Positions 44,646-55,309 of a DNA stretch of 64,000 nt are shown piece after piece (the stretch's first letter is position 1; every line of letters begins with the position of its first letter). The stretch spans positions 2,294,001 through 2,358,000 of the forward strand of contig NZ_JAYRJY010000001.1 of NCBI RefSeq assembly GCF_041906005.1, given 5' to 3'. Under the pieces are notes generated by a model. The model was given only the letters and a program-made list of their open reading frames with translations. It was not told the origin of the DNA and searched no databases. The translations under genes were made by a program, and so were the position numbers. The DNA is from Ferrovibrio sp041906005 (lineage in GTDB: Bacteria; Pseudomonadota; Alphaproteobacteria; Ferrovibrionales; Ferrovibrionaceae).

Positions 44646-45389
44646 TCAGTGTCTGGCGGCATCTTCGGGCGCGCCGAGCCGGTCGGGCGGCAGGTCGAAC
44701 AGCTCGGCAAGCGCCTTGGTGCCGGCCGGGGTCAGGGTCACGGCGCGGCTCTCCTTGCGGCGCTGCAGCCAGCCGCGGTCGAAACAGCATTCGGCCAGCG
44801 CCGCGCCCAAAGCACCGGCCAGGTGCGGGCTGCGCTCGCTCCAGTCCAGGCAGGCGCGGGCGAAATGCCGGCGCCGCCCGGTTTTGACCGCCAGTGCGTC
44901 GATGTCGATATTGAGCCGCGCGAACAGTCGCCGCCCTTCGGCGCTGACTACGAAATCGTCGGCATCGCCCGCCGGCAGAATGCAGCCGCGTGCCACCATC
45001 CGGTCGAACAGCAGCACGCCCAGCTTGCCGGCCAGGTGGTCGTAGCAGGTGCGCGCCGCGCGCAGGTCGGCGGCGATGCGGGCCTGATGATGATGTTTGG
45101 GCACCGGCCGTTCGCCGGCCAGCGCCATCAGGCTTTCCAGCGCCTCGGCCACCAGGGTATTGGCCAGATGGAAGTAGCGATGCCGGCCCTGCTTGGCCAT
45201 CGCCAGCAATTCGCCGTCCACCAGCTTGGCCAGATGGCCGCTGGTGGTCTGCGGCGACACACCGGCGGCATGGGCCAGTTCCTTGGCCGTGCGCGCGCGG
45301 CCATCCATCAGGGCCTTGAGGATATTGGCCCGCGCCGGATCGCCGATCAGGGCGGCGATTTTCGCCACATGCGGCTCACTGCTGCTCAT
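44646..45389 (-). CDS. ArsR-family transcriptional regulator
   Basis: A 247-residue protein with an N-terminal ArsR winged helix (IGDPARANILKALMDGRARTAKELAHAAGVSPQTTSGHLAKL, about residues 14-55) and a long C-terminal part that is more than the usual ArsR domain. The vicinal cysteine motif (CVC) of metal-sensing ArsR proteins is absent, so it probably senses something other than arsenic. This longer type occurs next to diverse metabolic genes. No clear target operon is adjacent. Confidence 0.85.
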   Translation of the reverse strand: MSSSEPHVAKIAALIGDPARANILKALMDGRARTAKELAHAAGVSPQTTSGHLAKLVDGELLAMAKQGRHRYFHLANTLVAEALESLMALAGERPVPKHHHQARIAADLRAARTCYDHLAGKLGVLLFDRMVARGCILPAGDADDFVVSAEGRRLFARLNIDIDALAVKTGRRRHFARACLDWSERSPHLAGALGAALAECCFDRGWLQRRKESRAVTLTPAGTKALAELFDLPPDRLGAPEDAARH

Positions 45390-45474
45390 GGCCCGACTTT
45401 AGGCAGCGGGCGGCGCAGCGTCCATCTCCGATGCTTCGGCCGTGGTCGAAATGTGCGGCCCGAAATCCCGCGTG

Positions 45475-45978
45475 TCAGATCGGAAAGACCAGGCAGGTGG
45501 TGGTGCCGGTGGCGAGGATCTTTCCCTGGGCATCGGTGATGCGCCCTTCTGCCGTGCCCACGCGGTTGCCTACCTGGATCGCCTTGCCCTCGGCATAGAC
45601 GATGCCGGTCTGGTCGCTGATGCCGCGCACCAGGCTGACCTTGTACTCCAGTGTGGTGTAGCCCATGCCCTTGGGCAGCAGCGACTGCACCGCGCAGGAC
45701 ATGCAGCTGTCCAGCATCGTGCCGGCATAGCCGCCATGCACGCTGCCGATCGGATTGTAATGCTGCCTGTCAGGCCGGCCGGCAAACACCACGCGGCCCG
45801 GCTCGGCCTCGTGGATCCACATATTCATGACTTCGGCGATCGGCGCGCCGGGCAATTCGCCCGCCATCATGCCCTTGAACAACTCGATGCCCGCCATCTC
45901 GCGCAGCTTTTCCAGCGGCAGCACGCCGTAGACGGGGCTCTTGGTGATGGGGCCTGGGGTGACGGGATCTGCCGACAT
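45475..45978 (-). CDS. PaaI-family hotdog thioesterase
   Basis: A 167-residue acyl-CoA thioesterase-like protein. The hotdog fold is indicated by NPIGSVHGGYAGTMLDSCM, with the His-Gly-Gly of the active site, and TTLEYKVSLVRGI. It would hydrolyse aromatic or medium-chain acyl-CoA. The ATG at 45978 has GGAGA about nine bases upstream. It is divergent from the MarR gene (102-base gap), with a palindrome in between, so MarR control is likely. Confidence 0.83.
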   Translation of the reverse strand: MSADPVTPGPITKSPVYGVLPLEKLREMAGIELFKGMMAGELPGAPIAEVMNMWIHEAEPGRVVFAGRPDRQHYNPIGSVHGGYAGTMLDSCMSCAVQSLLPKGMGYTTLEYKVSLVRGISDQTGIVYAEGKAIQVGNRVGTAEGRITDAQGKILATGTTTCLVFPI

Positions 45979-46060
45979 CGGGCGTTTCTCCTGATCATGT
46001 CTTGTCGTTAAAGCCTGGGGAGGCCAGGCCGGCCGGGTGGATGGCTTGTCCGGCCGCCTT

Positions 46061-46082
46061 ATATGGTGTATATACACGATAT
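46061..46082. promoter_or_regulatory. Palindrome at the MarR gene start (putative operator)
   Basis: GTGTATATACAC at 46066-46077 is a perfect 12-bp palindrome, extended to 22 bp with one mismatched pair. It touches the ATG of the MarR gene and lies in the divergent promoter region shared with the thioesterase gene, which fits an autoregulatory MarR site. Confidence 0.6.
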
Positions 46083-46611
46083 GGCCGAGCCTGTCGACTC
46101 CCCTGCCTCCGCCCTCCCTGCCGAGCCCGTCTATCCCAGGCCGGCGCCCGATGGCCGCGAGGACTGCATCTGTTTCCTGCTGCGCTCGGCCGCCCGGCGG
46201 GCCAGCGAGCATTACACCCGCCACCTGGCGAAGATCGGCCTCGGCCTGCCGCAGCACAGCCTGGTCGGCATGGCGGCGGCCTTCGAGAAACAGAATGGCC
46301 GCCCGGCCAGCATCACCGAACTGGCGAAAGCGCTGGATCTCGACCGCACGACCCTGTCGCGCAACATCGCGCCGCTGGTGGCCGAGGGCCTGCTGGTGGT
46401 CGAGGCCGGCTCCCATGGCCGGGCGAAAGCCGTGCGGGCCACGCGCGAGGGCCGTGCCGCCTACCGCGCCGGCCTCGCGCTGTGGCGTCAGGCGCAGGAC
46501 GAAATGATCGCCGGCCTGAAGGCCGACTATCCCGCCCTGATGGCCGGGCTGACCGCAGCCATTGCCGGCACGCCGGCGGCCGATCCGCCCGCAATCGATA
46601 TCGATTCCTGA
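46081..46611 (+). CDS. MarR-family transcriptional regulator
   Basis: A 176-residue MarR protein. The winged helix covers residues about 60-115 (PASITELAKALDLDRTTLSRNIAPLVAEGLLVVEAGS), with dimerisation helices at both ends. The ATG at 46081 is preferred; an in-frame ATG at 46063 would place the palindrome inside the coding region. It probably represses itself and the divergent thioesterase gene. Confidence 0.86.
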   Translation: MAEPVDSPASALPAEPVYPRPAPDGREDCICFLLRSAARRASEHYTRHLAKIGLGLPQHSLVGMAAAFEKQNGRPASITELAKALDLDRTTLSRNIAPLVAEGLLVVEAGSHGRAKAVRATREGRAAYRAGLALWRQAQDEMIAGLKADYPALMAGLTAAIAGTPAADPPAIDIDS

Positions 46612-46625
46612 ATTTCCCCAAGCGG

Positions 46626-46693
46626 GGCTATGCTTTGGTCGCCAGGCTATGCTTTGGTCGAAAGGCCGGGCGCTTGTCGCCGGCCGGCCTTTC
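46626..46693. repeat. Tandem 16-base repeat and hairpin between marR and acsA
   Basis: GGCTATGCTTTGGTCG occurs twice, at 46626-46641 and 46645-46660. Directly after it, GAAAGGCCGG (46660-46669) and CCGGCCTTTC (46684-46693) form a 10-bp stem. The hairpin may end the marR transcript; the repeat may be a regulatory site for acsA. Confidence 0.45.
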
Positions 46694-46823
46694 CGGGCAT
46701 CATCGCCCCGAATGATGCAGGCGGCCGCGACGTCAATGTCGGGCCGCGAGGGAACGCTGCGGGCCCCGGCCGGATATCCCAGCCGGCTGGGCCACGCCTC
46801 ACATAGGGAAGGGAGAGCCGATC

Positions 46824-48767
<1,944 letters not shown>

Positions 48768-48849
48768 GCCGTTAGTCGCGGAATCGACGTCGCGCTGAAA
48801 ACTGGGGGCCAGCCAACTGTAACAACAGGAAACTGGAATGTTGCGACGC

Positions 48850-48886
48850 CGGGCGCCGGGGAACAAACCCGGCGCCCGTTTCGTTT
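48850..48886 (+). terminator. Strong terminator after acsA
   Basis: CGGGCGCCGGG (48850-48860) and CCCGGCGCCCG (48868-48878) form an 11-bp GC stem with a GAACAAA loop, followed by TTTCGTTT. Confidence 0.85.
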
Positions 48887-48935
48887 GGGGCAGACAAGGA
48901 AGAATCCGCCGCGACAGCGGGGAAAGGAGCTGCTC

Positions 48936-49115
48936 ATGCCAGCCCAGTATGGCCCTAAGGAACGCGCCGAAAGCGAAAGCAAGGAACGGGTGCTGCCGAC
49001 CAACCGCGCCCGCGCCGGCATCGAACTGCACCGCATGCGCTATGTGCTCGGCTTCGGCATCGCCGGGGTGGTGATCGTCTTCCTGCTCGCCTGGTATTTC
49101 CTGATCCGGGTCTAG
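48936..49115 (+). CDS. Small single-pass membrane protein
   Basis: A 59-residue protein: a charged N-terminal part (GPKERAESESKERVLPTNRARAG) and one C-terminal membrane helix (GFGIAGVVIVFLLAWYFLIRV). GGAAAGGAG precedes the ATG. Its last 67 bases recur at 51970-52036. Function unknown. Confidence 0.72.
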   Translation: MPAQYGPKERAESESKERVLPTNRARAGIELHRMRYVLGFGIAGVVIVFLLAWYFLIRV

Positions 49116-49153
49116 GCAGGCAGGCGGAATTGCCAAAACGTATCGTATTTCTG

Positions 49154-49171
49154 TCGCCAGCGTCTCAAATG
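49154..49171 (+). promoter_or_regulatory. Shared upstream motif of the beta-barrel genes
   Basis: TCGCCAGCGTCTCAAATG here and a copy with two differences at 54317-54334 lie about 80-100 bases before each of the two outer-membrane protein starts. Either a duplicated promoter piece or a common regulatory site. Confidence 0.45.
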
Positions 49172-49254
49172 GTCGGGACGCAGCCCCCCCCGGCATGACA
49201 ACCGGCTTATAAGCTGTCATCGTCGCCGTGTCATTTTAGAGCCGGGGGGCTTGA

Positions 49255-50049
49255 ATGCGTGAGGCGGGTATTCGTGGGACTGTTGTCGGCTTGATCGTTG
49301 CGCTGGCGGGCGGAACGGTGGCGGGTGGAATGGGCGCCGCTGCCCTGGCTCAGCCGGCGCCCGCCGTCGACTGGTCGGGGTTCTATGTCAGCGGCTTCGC
49401 GGGCGCGACGAATGGCCATTCCAACGCCACGATGACCACCGGGGTCCTCCAGTATCTCGACGCGACCGATGCCAGGCAGATCGGCCGGCTCGGCAACAAC
49501 GACATGGAGCAATGGCGGCCTTCGGGCGCGCTGGCGGGCGGCTATGCCAGGCAGTTTGGCAATATCCTCGTCGGGCTTGAGGCGAGCGCCAATACCCTTC
49601 TCCTGGATGAAGTCCATTCGGTGAACGATCGTGTCGAGTCGGTCAACAACGGCTCGCGGATGACCATTGAGCAATCGGTGAAGGCCAACTGGATGGCGAC
49701 ATTGCGGCCCCGGCTGGGCTGGGCGCAGGACAACTGGCTCGGCTATCTCACCGGCGGCGTCGCGGCCACGCGGCTGCAGCTGGATGCCTCGTATATCGAC
49801 AACGCCTTCAACGGGTTATCCAAGACCTCGAAGGAGCATTTCGTGACCGGCTGGAGCCTCGGGTTCGGCGGCGAATATGCACTGAGCCGGGATTGGGCCT
49901 TCAGGGGCGAATATCTCTACACGCGGTTCGGAGAGGTCAAGTCAGTGTCTCCGGTCACGTCGACCAACAACTCGGGCGGCACGATGAACCACGTGGCCGA
50001 TCTCGATGTCCAGAGCCTGTTCATCGGCTTCACCTATCGCTTCAACTAG
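49255..50049 (+). CDS. Outer-membrane beta-barrel protein, copy 1
   Basis: A 264-residue protein with a signal peptide (VVGLIVALAGGTVAGGMGAAALAQ, cleavage near AQPAPA) and an opening DWSGFYVSGFAGA typical of the small Omp25/Omp31-like barrels of alphaproteobacteria. Alternating strands follow, with WRPSGALAGGYARQFGNILVGLEAS and TLRPRLGWAQDNWLGYLTGGVA, and a C-terminal aromatic strand ending in YRFN. It is paralogous to the gene at 54416 and to the fragment at 55310. Likely an abundant structural or porin-like barrel. Confidence 0.85.
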   Translation: MREAGIRGTVVGLIVALAGGTVAGGMGAAALAQPAPAVDWSGFYVSGFAGATNGHSNATMTTGVLQYLDATDARQIGRLGNNDMEQWRPSGALAGGYARQFGNILVGLEASANTLLLDEVHSVNDRVESVNNGSRMTIEQSVKANWMATLRPRLGWAQDNWLGYLTGGVAATRLQLDASYIDNAFNGLSKTSKEHFVTGWSLGFGGEYALSRDWAFRGEYLYTRFGEVKSVSPVTSTNNSGGTMNHVADLDVQSLFIGFTYRFN

Positions 50050-50058
50050 GTCGGGCAC

Positions 50059-50550
50059 ATGCAAATCCGCAGCTTCACTGCCCTCGCCGTTGCAGTGTTG
50101 TTATCGGTGCTGGCGCTTGTGCCGGCCCACGCGCAATCGGAGAAGGTGAAATTCCAGGGTTGGATGTGGAACCAGAGCGGCGGCGTCCTCACCGTGCAAA
50201 GGGTGGCAACGCAATGCTGGGACCCGCAGCAGCTTGCCTATCAGCAGATCCAGCCTAACGCCCTGTGGAGCTTTGCCACCGAGAGCGACCGTTTCTTCAA
50301 CTGCTACACCGCCTTCATTTCCGCGAATGTCTTCGACCAGAACAACACTCTACTGTTCTGGTTCCAGATCTTCGACGACTTCGTGTCGCAGACCTGCTAC
50401 ATCTACCTCTTCTCTCCCGGCGGAACGAACATATTTAACATGCTGCCGCCGACGGGGTGTGCGAATCACGACACGATCTCCTATACGATGTATGTTGGGG
50501 GCGGCAATCCGCCGGCCGCGATTGTCGCGGGCTTGAAACCTTTGCCCTGA
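50059..50550 (+). CDS. Secreted protein of unknown function
   Basis: A 163-residue protein with a clear signal peptide (ALAVAVLLSVLALVPAHAQ). The mature part is rich in aromatic residues (FQGWMWNQSGG, LLFWFQIFDDF) with four or five cysteines that could form disulfides. It starts nine bases after the beta-barrel gene, so the two are probably cotranscribed. I do not recognise a family. Confidence 0.7.
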   Translation: MQIRSFTALAVAVLLSVLALVPAHAQSEKVKFQGWMWNQSGGVLTVQRVATQCWDPQQLAYQQIQPNALWSFATESDRFFNCYTAFISANVFDQNNTLLFWFQIFDDFVSQTCYIYLFSPGGTNIFNMLPPTGCANHDTISYTMYVGGGNPPAAIVAGLKPLP

Positions 50551-50774
50551 CGAGGTGATGCGGACAGCGTTGCCGGCCTTTGCGCGGAAGCTTTTCGCGC
50601 GGCAACCAGTTCACGCCTCTGACGCCGCACGCCCGCACGGGTCGTGCGGGATCGGCCAGTAATCCCCGGAGAAGTTCAGGGCAGGAATTCGGCCTTGTGG
50701 ACGGCTGCGGCCGCTTCTACTGTCTGCCTGTTGGCGATGCGGCTTTAAGACTCCAGCGCCCCGGGGTAGGGTCA

Positions 50775-51848
50775 ATGAGCGAAGACACGACAAGTCCGCC
50801 GATCCCGCGCGCCTCGCTCGCTCCCGGCCTCGTTCCCGAAGACCAGCTTGCCCTGTTGTGGCGCAACAGCATTGCGCCCTATTTCGATGCCCGGCCAGTG
50901 CCGGATGCCGAGCATTCGCCGCAGCTGCCGGAAATCCACCTGTATAATCTGGGCGAGATGCTGTGGGCCGAATCCAGATTTTCCGCCCAGATCTATGATC
51001 GCAACCCGCAATGGATGCGCCAGCACGACGATTCCGATCACCTGTTGCTGCAGCTTTTCGTGACGGGCGAGAACCGTGCCATCAACGGTACCGACGAATT
51101 CGTGCAGCAGCCGGGAAATGTCTGCGCCATCAACCTCGCCCGTGAAGCCCTGTCGGTATCCACCGATGCCCATGCGCTGACGTTGGTGCTGCCGCGCGAC
51201 CTGCTGCGCGCCGAGCTGCCCCATTTGCTCGATGCCAAGGGTGTCATCTTGGCCCCAGGATCGGCCTCGGCGCGTATCTTTGCCGATCACTTCATGTCGC
51301 TGCAGGCCAATCTGGCCCACGCCACCGTGGCCGAAGCGCCGATATTGACGAGGGCAACTCTCGCGCTGCTCGAGGCGCTGACATTGCGGCACGACATCGC
51401 GTCTGCGGCGTCAGGGCAGGCCGCGTTCAAATCGGCCTGCCGCTATATCGACAGGCATCTCGGCAATCCGGATCTGGGCGTGGACGATATCTGCCGGCAC
51501 CTGCGGTTTTCCCGCGCGACGCTGTATCGCCTGTTCAGCGCCCATGGCGGCGTGCATGAGCATATCCGGCGCCGCCGGTTGGTGGCCTGTTTCAATGCCG
51601 TCAGTTCGCCGGAATACCGGCACCGCGGCATTTTCGATATCGCGCTCGACTTCGGCTTCACGTCGCCCAGCCATTTCAGCAGCCTGTTCCGCAGGCATTT
51701 CGGCATGGCGCCGCGCGAGGTGCGCGATGCCGCGCTGGCCGGCGGCGGCCGTCTCGCGCCGCTGCCGTCGCCGGGCAGCGATGGCGAAGATGCGGTCAGG
51801 CAGATGTGGAACTGGGCGGCGACGCTGACCGGTCAGGCACGCCGGTGA
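50775..51848 (+). CDS. AraC-family transcriptional regulator
   Basis: A 357-residue regulator with an N-terminal AraC-binding-like domain and a C-terminal double HTH (DDICRHLRFSRATLYRLFSAHGG and IALDFGFTSPSHFSSLFRRHFGMAPREVR). I place the start at the ATG 50775 (MSEDTTSPP); the open frame upstream has non-protein-like composition. No obvious target is adjacent. Confidence 0.83.
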   Translation: MSEDTTSPPIPRASLAPGLVPEDQLALLWRNSIAPYFDARPVPDAEHSPQLPEIHLYNLGEMLWAESRFSAQIYDRNPQWMRQHDDSDHLLLQLFVTGENRAINGTDEFVQQPGNVCAINLAREALSVSTDAHALTLVLPRDLLRAELPHLLDAKGVILAPGSASARIFADHFMSLQANLAHATVAEAPILTRATLALLEALTLRHDIASAASGQAAFKSACRYIDRHLGNPDLGVDDICRHLRFSRATLYRLFSAHGGVHEHIRRRRLVACFNAVSSPEYRHRGIFDIALDFGFTSPSHFSSLFRRHFGMAPREVRDAALAGGGRLAPLPSPGSDGEDAVRQMWNWAATLTGQARR

Positions 51849-51969
51849 GCAGGCGCGCCGCTGAACGAACGGCCGGCCGGCCGTCCGGGGGAAATTCAGT
51901 CCAGGGCTTATAGCCAAAGGCGGCGGCATCCAATCCGGCAGCGGTGGTTGGCGAATAGACCACGCGCTT

Positions 51970-52036
51970 CGGCTTCGGCATCGCCGGTGCGGTGATTACC
52001 TTCCTGCTCGCCTGGTATTTCCTGATCCGGGTCTAG
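51970..52036 (+). pseudogene. Duplicated tail of the small membrane protein gene
   Basis: 67 bases match 49049-49115 at about 62 positions and encode the same membrane helix up to the stop codon (ending WYFLIRV). The upstream half of the gene is not present, so this is a truncated copy. Its stop overlaps the end of the convergent FUSC gene. Confidence 0.75.
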
Positions 52037-54201
52037 CCTTTGCCTTTGCGGCGTGGCGCCATTTCCGGCAGGCCCGCCCGCTGTTCGGCGATCAACGCGC
52101 TCACAGTCTCCGCCTGCTGCAATCGCTGGACCAGCGCGGCTGCGGCCGGCCAGTTCGTATCGGTGGCCAGATTCGGTGCCGGCTTGGCGCTATCCGGCGC
52201 GGCGCCGCCAAGATTCTGCAGGATCACGTATTGCCGGTGCGCCACAATTTGCTGCAGCGCCTCCGGCGCGATATCGCGTCCGCGCATCCGCAGCAGCACG
52301 TGCAGGGCGGCCAGTTGCGTCATCATGCGATAGCTGGTGGCGAGGAAGGCGCGCAGGCGCGGCATCTCGCCGCTCTGCAGGCCCGGTTCGGCTCGCATGC
52401 GCTTCACCGCGCCGGCGAAATCGGCGATGGCGTCGAACAGCTCCTTGCGCGCCAGCCGGTAATTCTGTTCGGCCGGTGCCGGCCGGATGGCCTGCCGGGT
52501 GTATTTGCGCAAACCGCGCAACAGGGCCGTGGTCAGATCCGGCACATCCTGCCGTTCCCAGTAAGGCAGCACGAAACTGAACAGCCAGGCGATGCCGGCG
52601 CCCAGCAATGTGTCGAACAGGCGTTCGACCAGCAGGTTCTCCGCCGTCGGGCTGAGGAAATGCATCATCAGCAGGGCCATCACGCTGGCCGAGGTGGAGG
52701 TGATACGATAGCGCACCGGAGCATAGGCATGTGACAGGCCGATGGTGACGAAGGTGATCGCCAGCAGCGCGGCATCGGGCAGGACATGCAGCAGGCCCGC
52801 CGCCAGCACGCAGCCGATCAGGCTGCCGATCAGGCGGTCTTTCTGTCGCTGGCGCGTGGCGCTGTAGCTGGCGCGCATGATCACGGCCACGGTCAGCAGG
52901 ATCCAGCTGCCGTGGGCGAAATAGCGCGACAGGATTTCCGACAGGATGAAGGCGCACAGCATCGCCAGGGACAACCGCAGGGCATACCGGAAAACCGGCG
53001 ATCGATACCGCAAATGCCGTAGCAGCAGGCGCAAACGATAGGGCCGCGGCGGCAGGAAGTCGGCCAGATTCACGGTGACCAGCACGGCTTCGGCGGCCAC
53101 GATCTGCCGCGTCACGGTTTGCAGCCGCGCGATGGCATCGATGGCCATGCCGATGCGCTCCAGCGTGGCGCGCAGTTCCAGTGCCGCCCGGCCGTGATCC
53201 GTCTCGTCCTGGCCATGCAGCGGCGCAATACTGTCGGCGCGTGCCGCAATGGCATGAAACTGCCGGCGCAGGGCTTCTGCATCCGGGTCGTCATGTCCAT
53301 CCAGGCCGCTCCCGTCCAGGCCAGCGGCGATCTGTGTCACCATGGCGGCCAGTTGCCGCACGCCGTCGCGGATCTCGCGCAGCAGGGCGGGGCCTTCCGC
53401 GGTGGCGCCGAAATGCCGGCGCAGCAACCAGTAATCGGTCTGGCTGGAGAGGATCGTCTCAAAGGCATCCAGCATCGCCACCAGGGCTGCCGCATATTGC
53501 CGTTCGGAGGCGCGCTCCAGGTCGCGGAACAGCAGGTTGCGTGCGGCATCCACGCGCTCCATCAGCGTCACCTGCCGCTCGATCAGGGTGCCGTAGGCGG
53601 TCTCGATCTCCAGCGCCGTGTCATACAGGCCGGCCTTGCCTCGCACATAATCGGCAAAGGCATTCAATGCCTCGCGCAGCACGATCTGCTTGTGCCGTGC
53701 CGCCAGGATCTGCGCTGCCAGCGCGCCGAACACCGCATAGCCCGCGGCGCCGGCGGCAAACAGGGCGGCATGCTGCCAGGCCGGCGCGCCCGCGACGTCA
53801 TGCAGGGTGGTCCCCAGCGCCAGCACCATCGCCAGGATCATCGACATGCACAGGGCCAGCGCGATGCGGCCATAGACCGTCACCATCGCCGCCACGAAGC
53901 TGGTGGCGATCACGATCAGGGCCAGCAGCACGGGCTGGTCGCGGCACAGGTCGACACCCAGCGTGATGAGGCTGTCGAACACGAAGGCGATCGCGAAACT
54001 GCGCCGCTTGAAATCGGGTGGCGTCGGGGTATCGACGATGCTGATGCAGGTGGCGCCCACGGCCGCGGCCGCGGCGGCGTGGAAGCCGCCGATGGCGGCG
54101 GCGGCCAGCGCCACGACCAGCACGCCGATGGCGGCCGTCAGTCCGCTCAGCAGATGCTGGGCGGGCAGCGAGAAATGGCTCAGGCTGGGCAGTTTCGGCA
54201 T
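52033..54201 (-). CDS. FUSC-family inner-membrane protein
   Basis: A 722-residue protein with two membrane bundles, at about residues 15-165 and 395-535, and large soluble helical regions after each, the layout of the FUSC/YccS aromatic-acid exporter family. HGSWILLTVAVIMRASYSATRQRQKDRLIGSLIGCVLA is the characteristic FUSC_2 segment. It is thought to export aromatic carboxylic acids or related toxic compounds. No membrane-fusion gene accompanies it. Confidence 0.85.
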   Translation of the reverse strand: MPKLPSLSHFSLPAQHLLSGLTAAIGVLVVALAAAAIGGFHAAAAAAVGATCISIVDTPTPPDFKRRSFAIAFVFDSLITLGVDLCRDQPVLLALIVIATSFVAAMVTVYGRIALALCMSMILAMVLALGTTLHDVAGAPAWQHAALFAAGAAGYAVFGALAAQILAARHKQIVLREALNAFADYVRGKAGLYDTALEIETAYGTLIERQVTLMERVDAARNLLFRDLERASERQYAAALVAMLDAFETILSSQTDYWLLRRHFGATAEGPALLREIRDGVRQLAAMVTQIAAGLDGSGLDGHDDPDAEALRRQFHAIAARADSIAPLHGQDETDHGRAALELRATLERIGMAIDAIARLQTVTRQIVAAEAVLVTVNLADFLPPRPYRLRLLLRHLRYRSPVFRYALRLSLAMLCAFILSEILSRYFAHGSWILLTVAVIMRASYSATRQRQKDRLIGSLIGCVLAAGLLHVLPDAALLAITFVTIGLSHAYAPVRYRITSTSASVMALLMMHFLSPTAENLLVERLFDTLLGAGIAWLFSFVLPYWERQDVPDLTTALLRGLRKYTRQAIRPAPAEQNYRLARKELFDAIADFAGAVKRMRAEPGLQSGEMPRLRAFLATSYRMMTQLAALHVLLRMRGRDIAPEALQQIVAHRQYVILQNLGGAAPDSAKPAPNLATDTNWPAAAALVQRLQQAETVSALIAEQRAGLPEMAPRRKGKG

Positions 54202-54316
54202 GGGCGGCCAAGTCTAGCCCAGGCCGGCATGGCTGCGCGACGGATTCGGGCCGGCGCCGCATTGCGGGAGCCAAGTGCAGAATGCGATAGGCTTGCCTAG
54301 GTGTCTCTTTTTTGTA

Positions 54317-54334
54317 TCGCCAGTGTCTCAAGTG
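54317..54334 (+). promoter_or_regulatory. Second copy of the beta-barrel upstream motif
   Basis: TCGCCAGTGTCTCAAGTG, matching 49154-49171 with two differences, 82 bases before the copy 2 start codon. Confidence 0.45.
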
Positions 54335-54415
54335 ACCCGGCGCGCCGCATTTGAGAATGACAAGTCCTGAGACCTGCTATTATGTATACGGATAATCTTC
54401 AAGACCGGGGCGAGC

Positions 54416-55243
54416 ATGCGTGGGTTGGGTATTCGTGGGGCTATTGTCGGTTATGTCGTCGCGCTGGCGGGTGGAATGGTGGCTGGCGGAATGGGCGGTG
54501 CCGCTCTGGCGCAACCGGCAGCCACGACGGACTGGTCCGGGTTCGAAGTGGGCGGCAGCATCGGGGCAACCGGGGGCTGGTCCCATGTCCAGAGCGAGGC
54601 CACGCGCAAGGCGAGCGGCAACTATTTCAGCGGCACGGACTTTGCCCAATTCCGGCGGGTGACCGACGACGATATCATGCAGTGGCGGCCGTCGGGCGGG
54701 CTGGAGTTCGGCTATACCCAGCAGTACGGCCATGTCCTGCTCGGCGTCGCGGCCAGTGCCAACACGCTTTTCCTTGATCAGAGCAGCCAGACCAGCGAGA
54801 TTTTTCAGTCGGCCCCGGGGACGATACGTTTCTTCGTCGACCAGCGCGTCAAGACCGACTGGCAGGCGACCCTGGGTCCGAAGCTGGGCTGGGCGCAGGA
54901 CAAATGGCAGGTCTTCGCCACCGGTGGCCTGGCGGTGACTCGCGCCACCCTGGACACGACCTTCCGCGACAACGCCAACTTCAACGGCTTTAACGGGAAC
55001 GGGCATGGCTCGAACACCGAGACCATGCTCGGATGGGCCTTGGGTGTCGGCGGCGGCTATGCGCTCGACGCCAACTGGGCACTCAGCCTCAAATACCTGT
55101 ATGCGGATTACGGCAGCCTGAGCACGTCGTATACGATCAGGAATGCCGATCAGCCCGGCAACTCAACCCCGGTGACCAGCACAGGCGATCTGAAGACCAA
55201 CACCGTTCTGCTCGGTGTCACCTACCGCTTCAAGGGGTTGTGA
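54416..55243 (+). CDS. Outer-membrane beta-barrel protein, copy 2
   Basis: A 275-residue paralogue of the protein at 49255. The signal peptide region (RGLGIRGAIVGYVVALAGGM) and the WRPSGGLEFGYTQQYGHVLLGVAASANTLFLD segment align closely with copy 1, and it ends in VTYRFKGL. The start is the ATG at 54416 in the same context as copy 1. It shares the upstream 18-base motif with copy 1. A frameshifted fragment of a third copy follows. Confidence 0.85.
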   Translation: MRGLGIRGAIVGYVVALAGGMVAGGMGGAALAQPAATTDWSGFEVGGSIGATGGWSHVQSEATRKASGNYFSGTDFAQFRRVTDDDIMQWRPSGGLEFGYTQQYGHVLLGVAASANTLFLDQSSQTSEIFQSAPGTIRFFVDQRVKTDWQATLGPKLGWAQDKWQVFATGGLAVTRATLDTTFRDNANFNGFNGNGHGSNTETMLGWALGVGGGYALDANWALSLKYLYADYGSLSTSYTIRNADQPGNSTPVTSTGDLKTNTVLLGVTYRFKGL

Positions 55244-55309
55244 GCCGCCACCCCAACGACGCCGTAACGGTCGCTGTCACACTGTCCTCGTCGCCGCGGC
55301 GTCCCCGGC

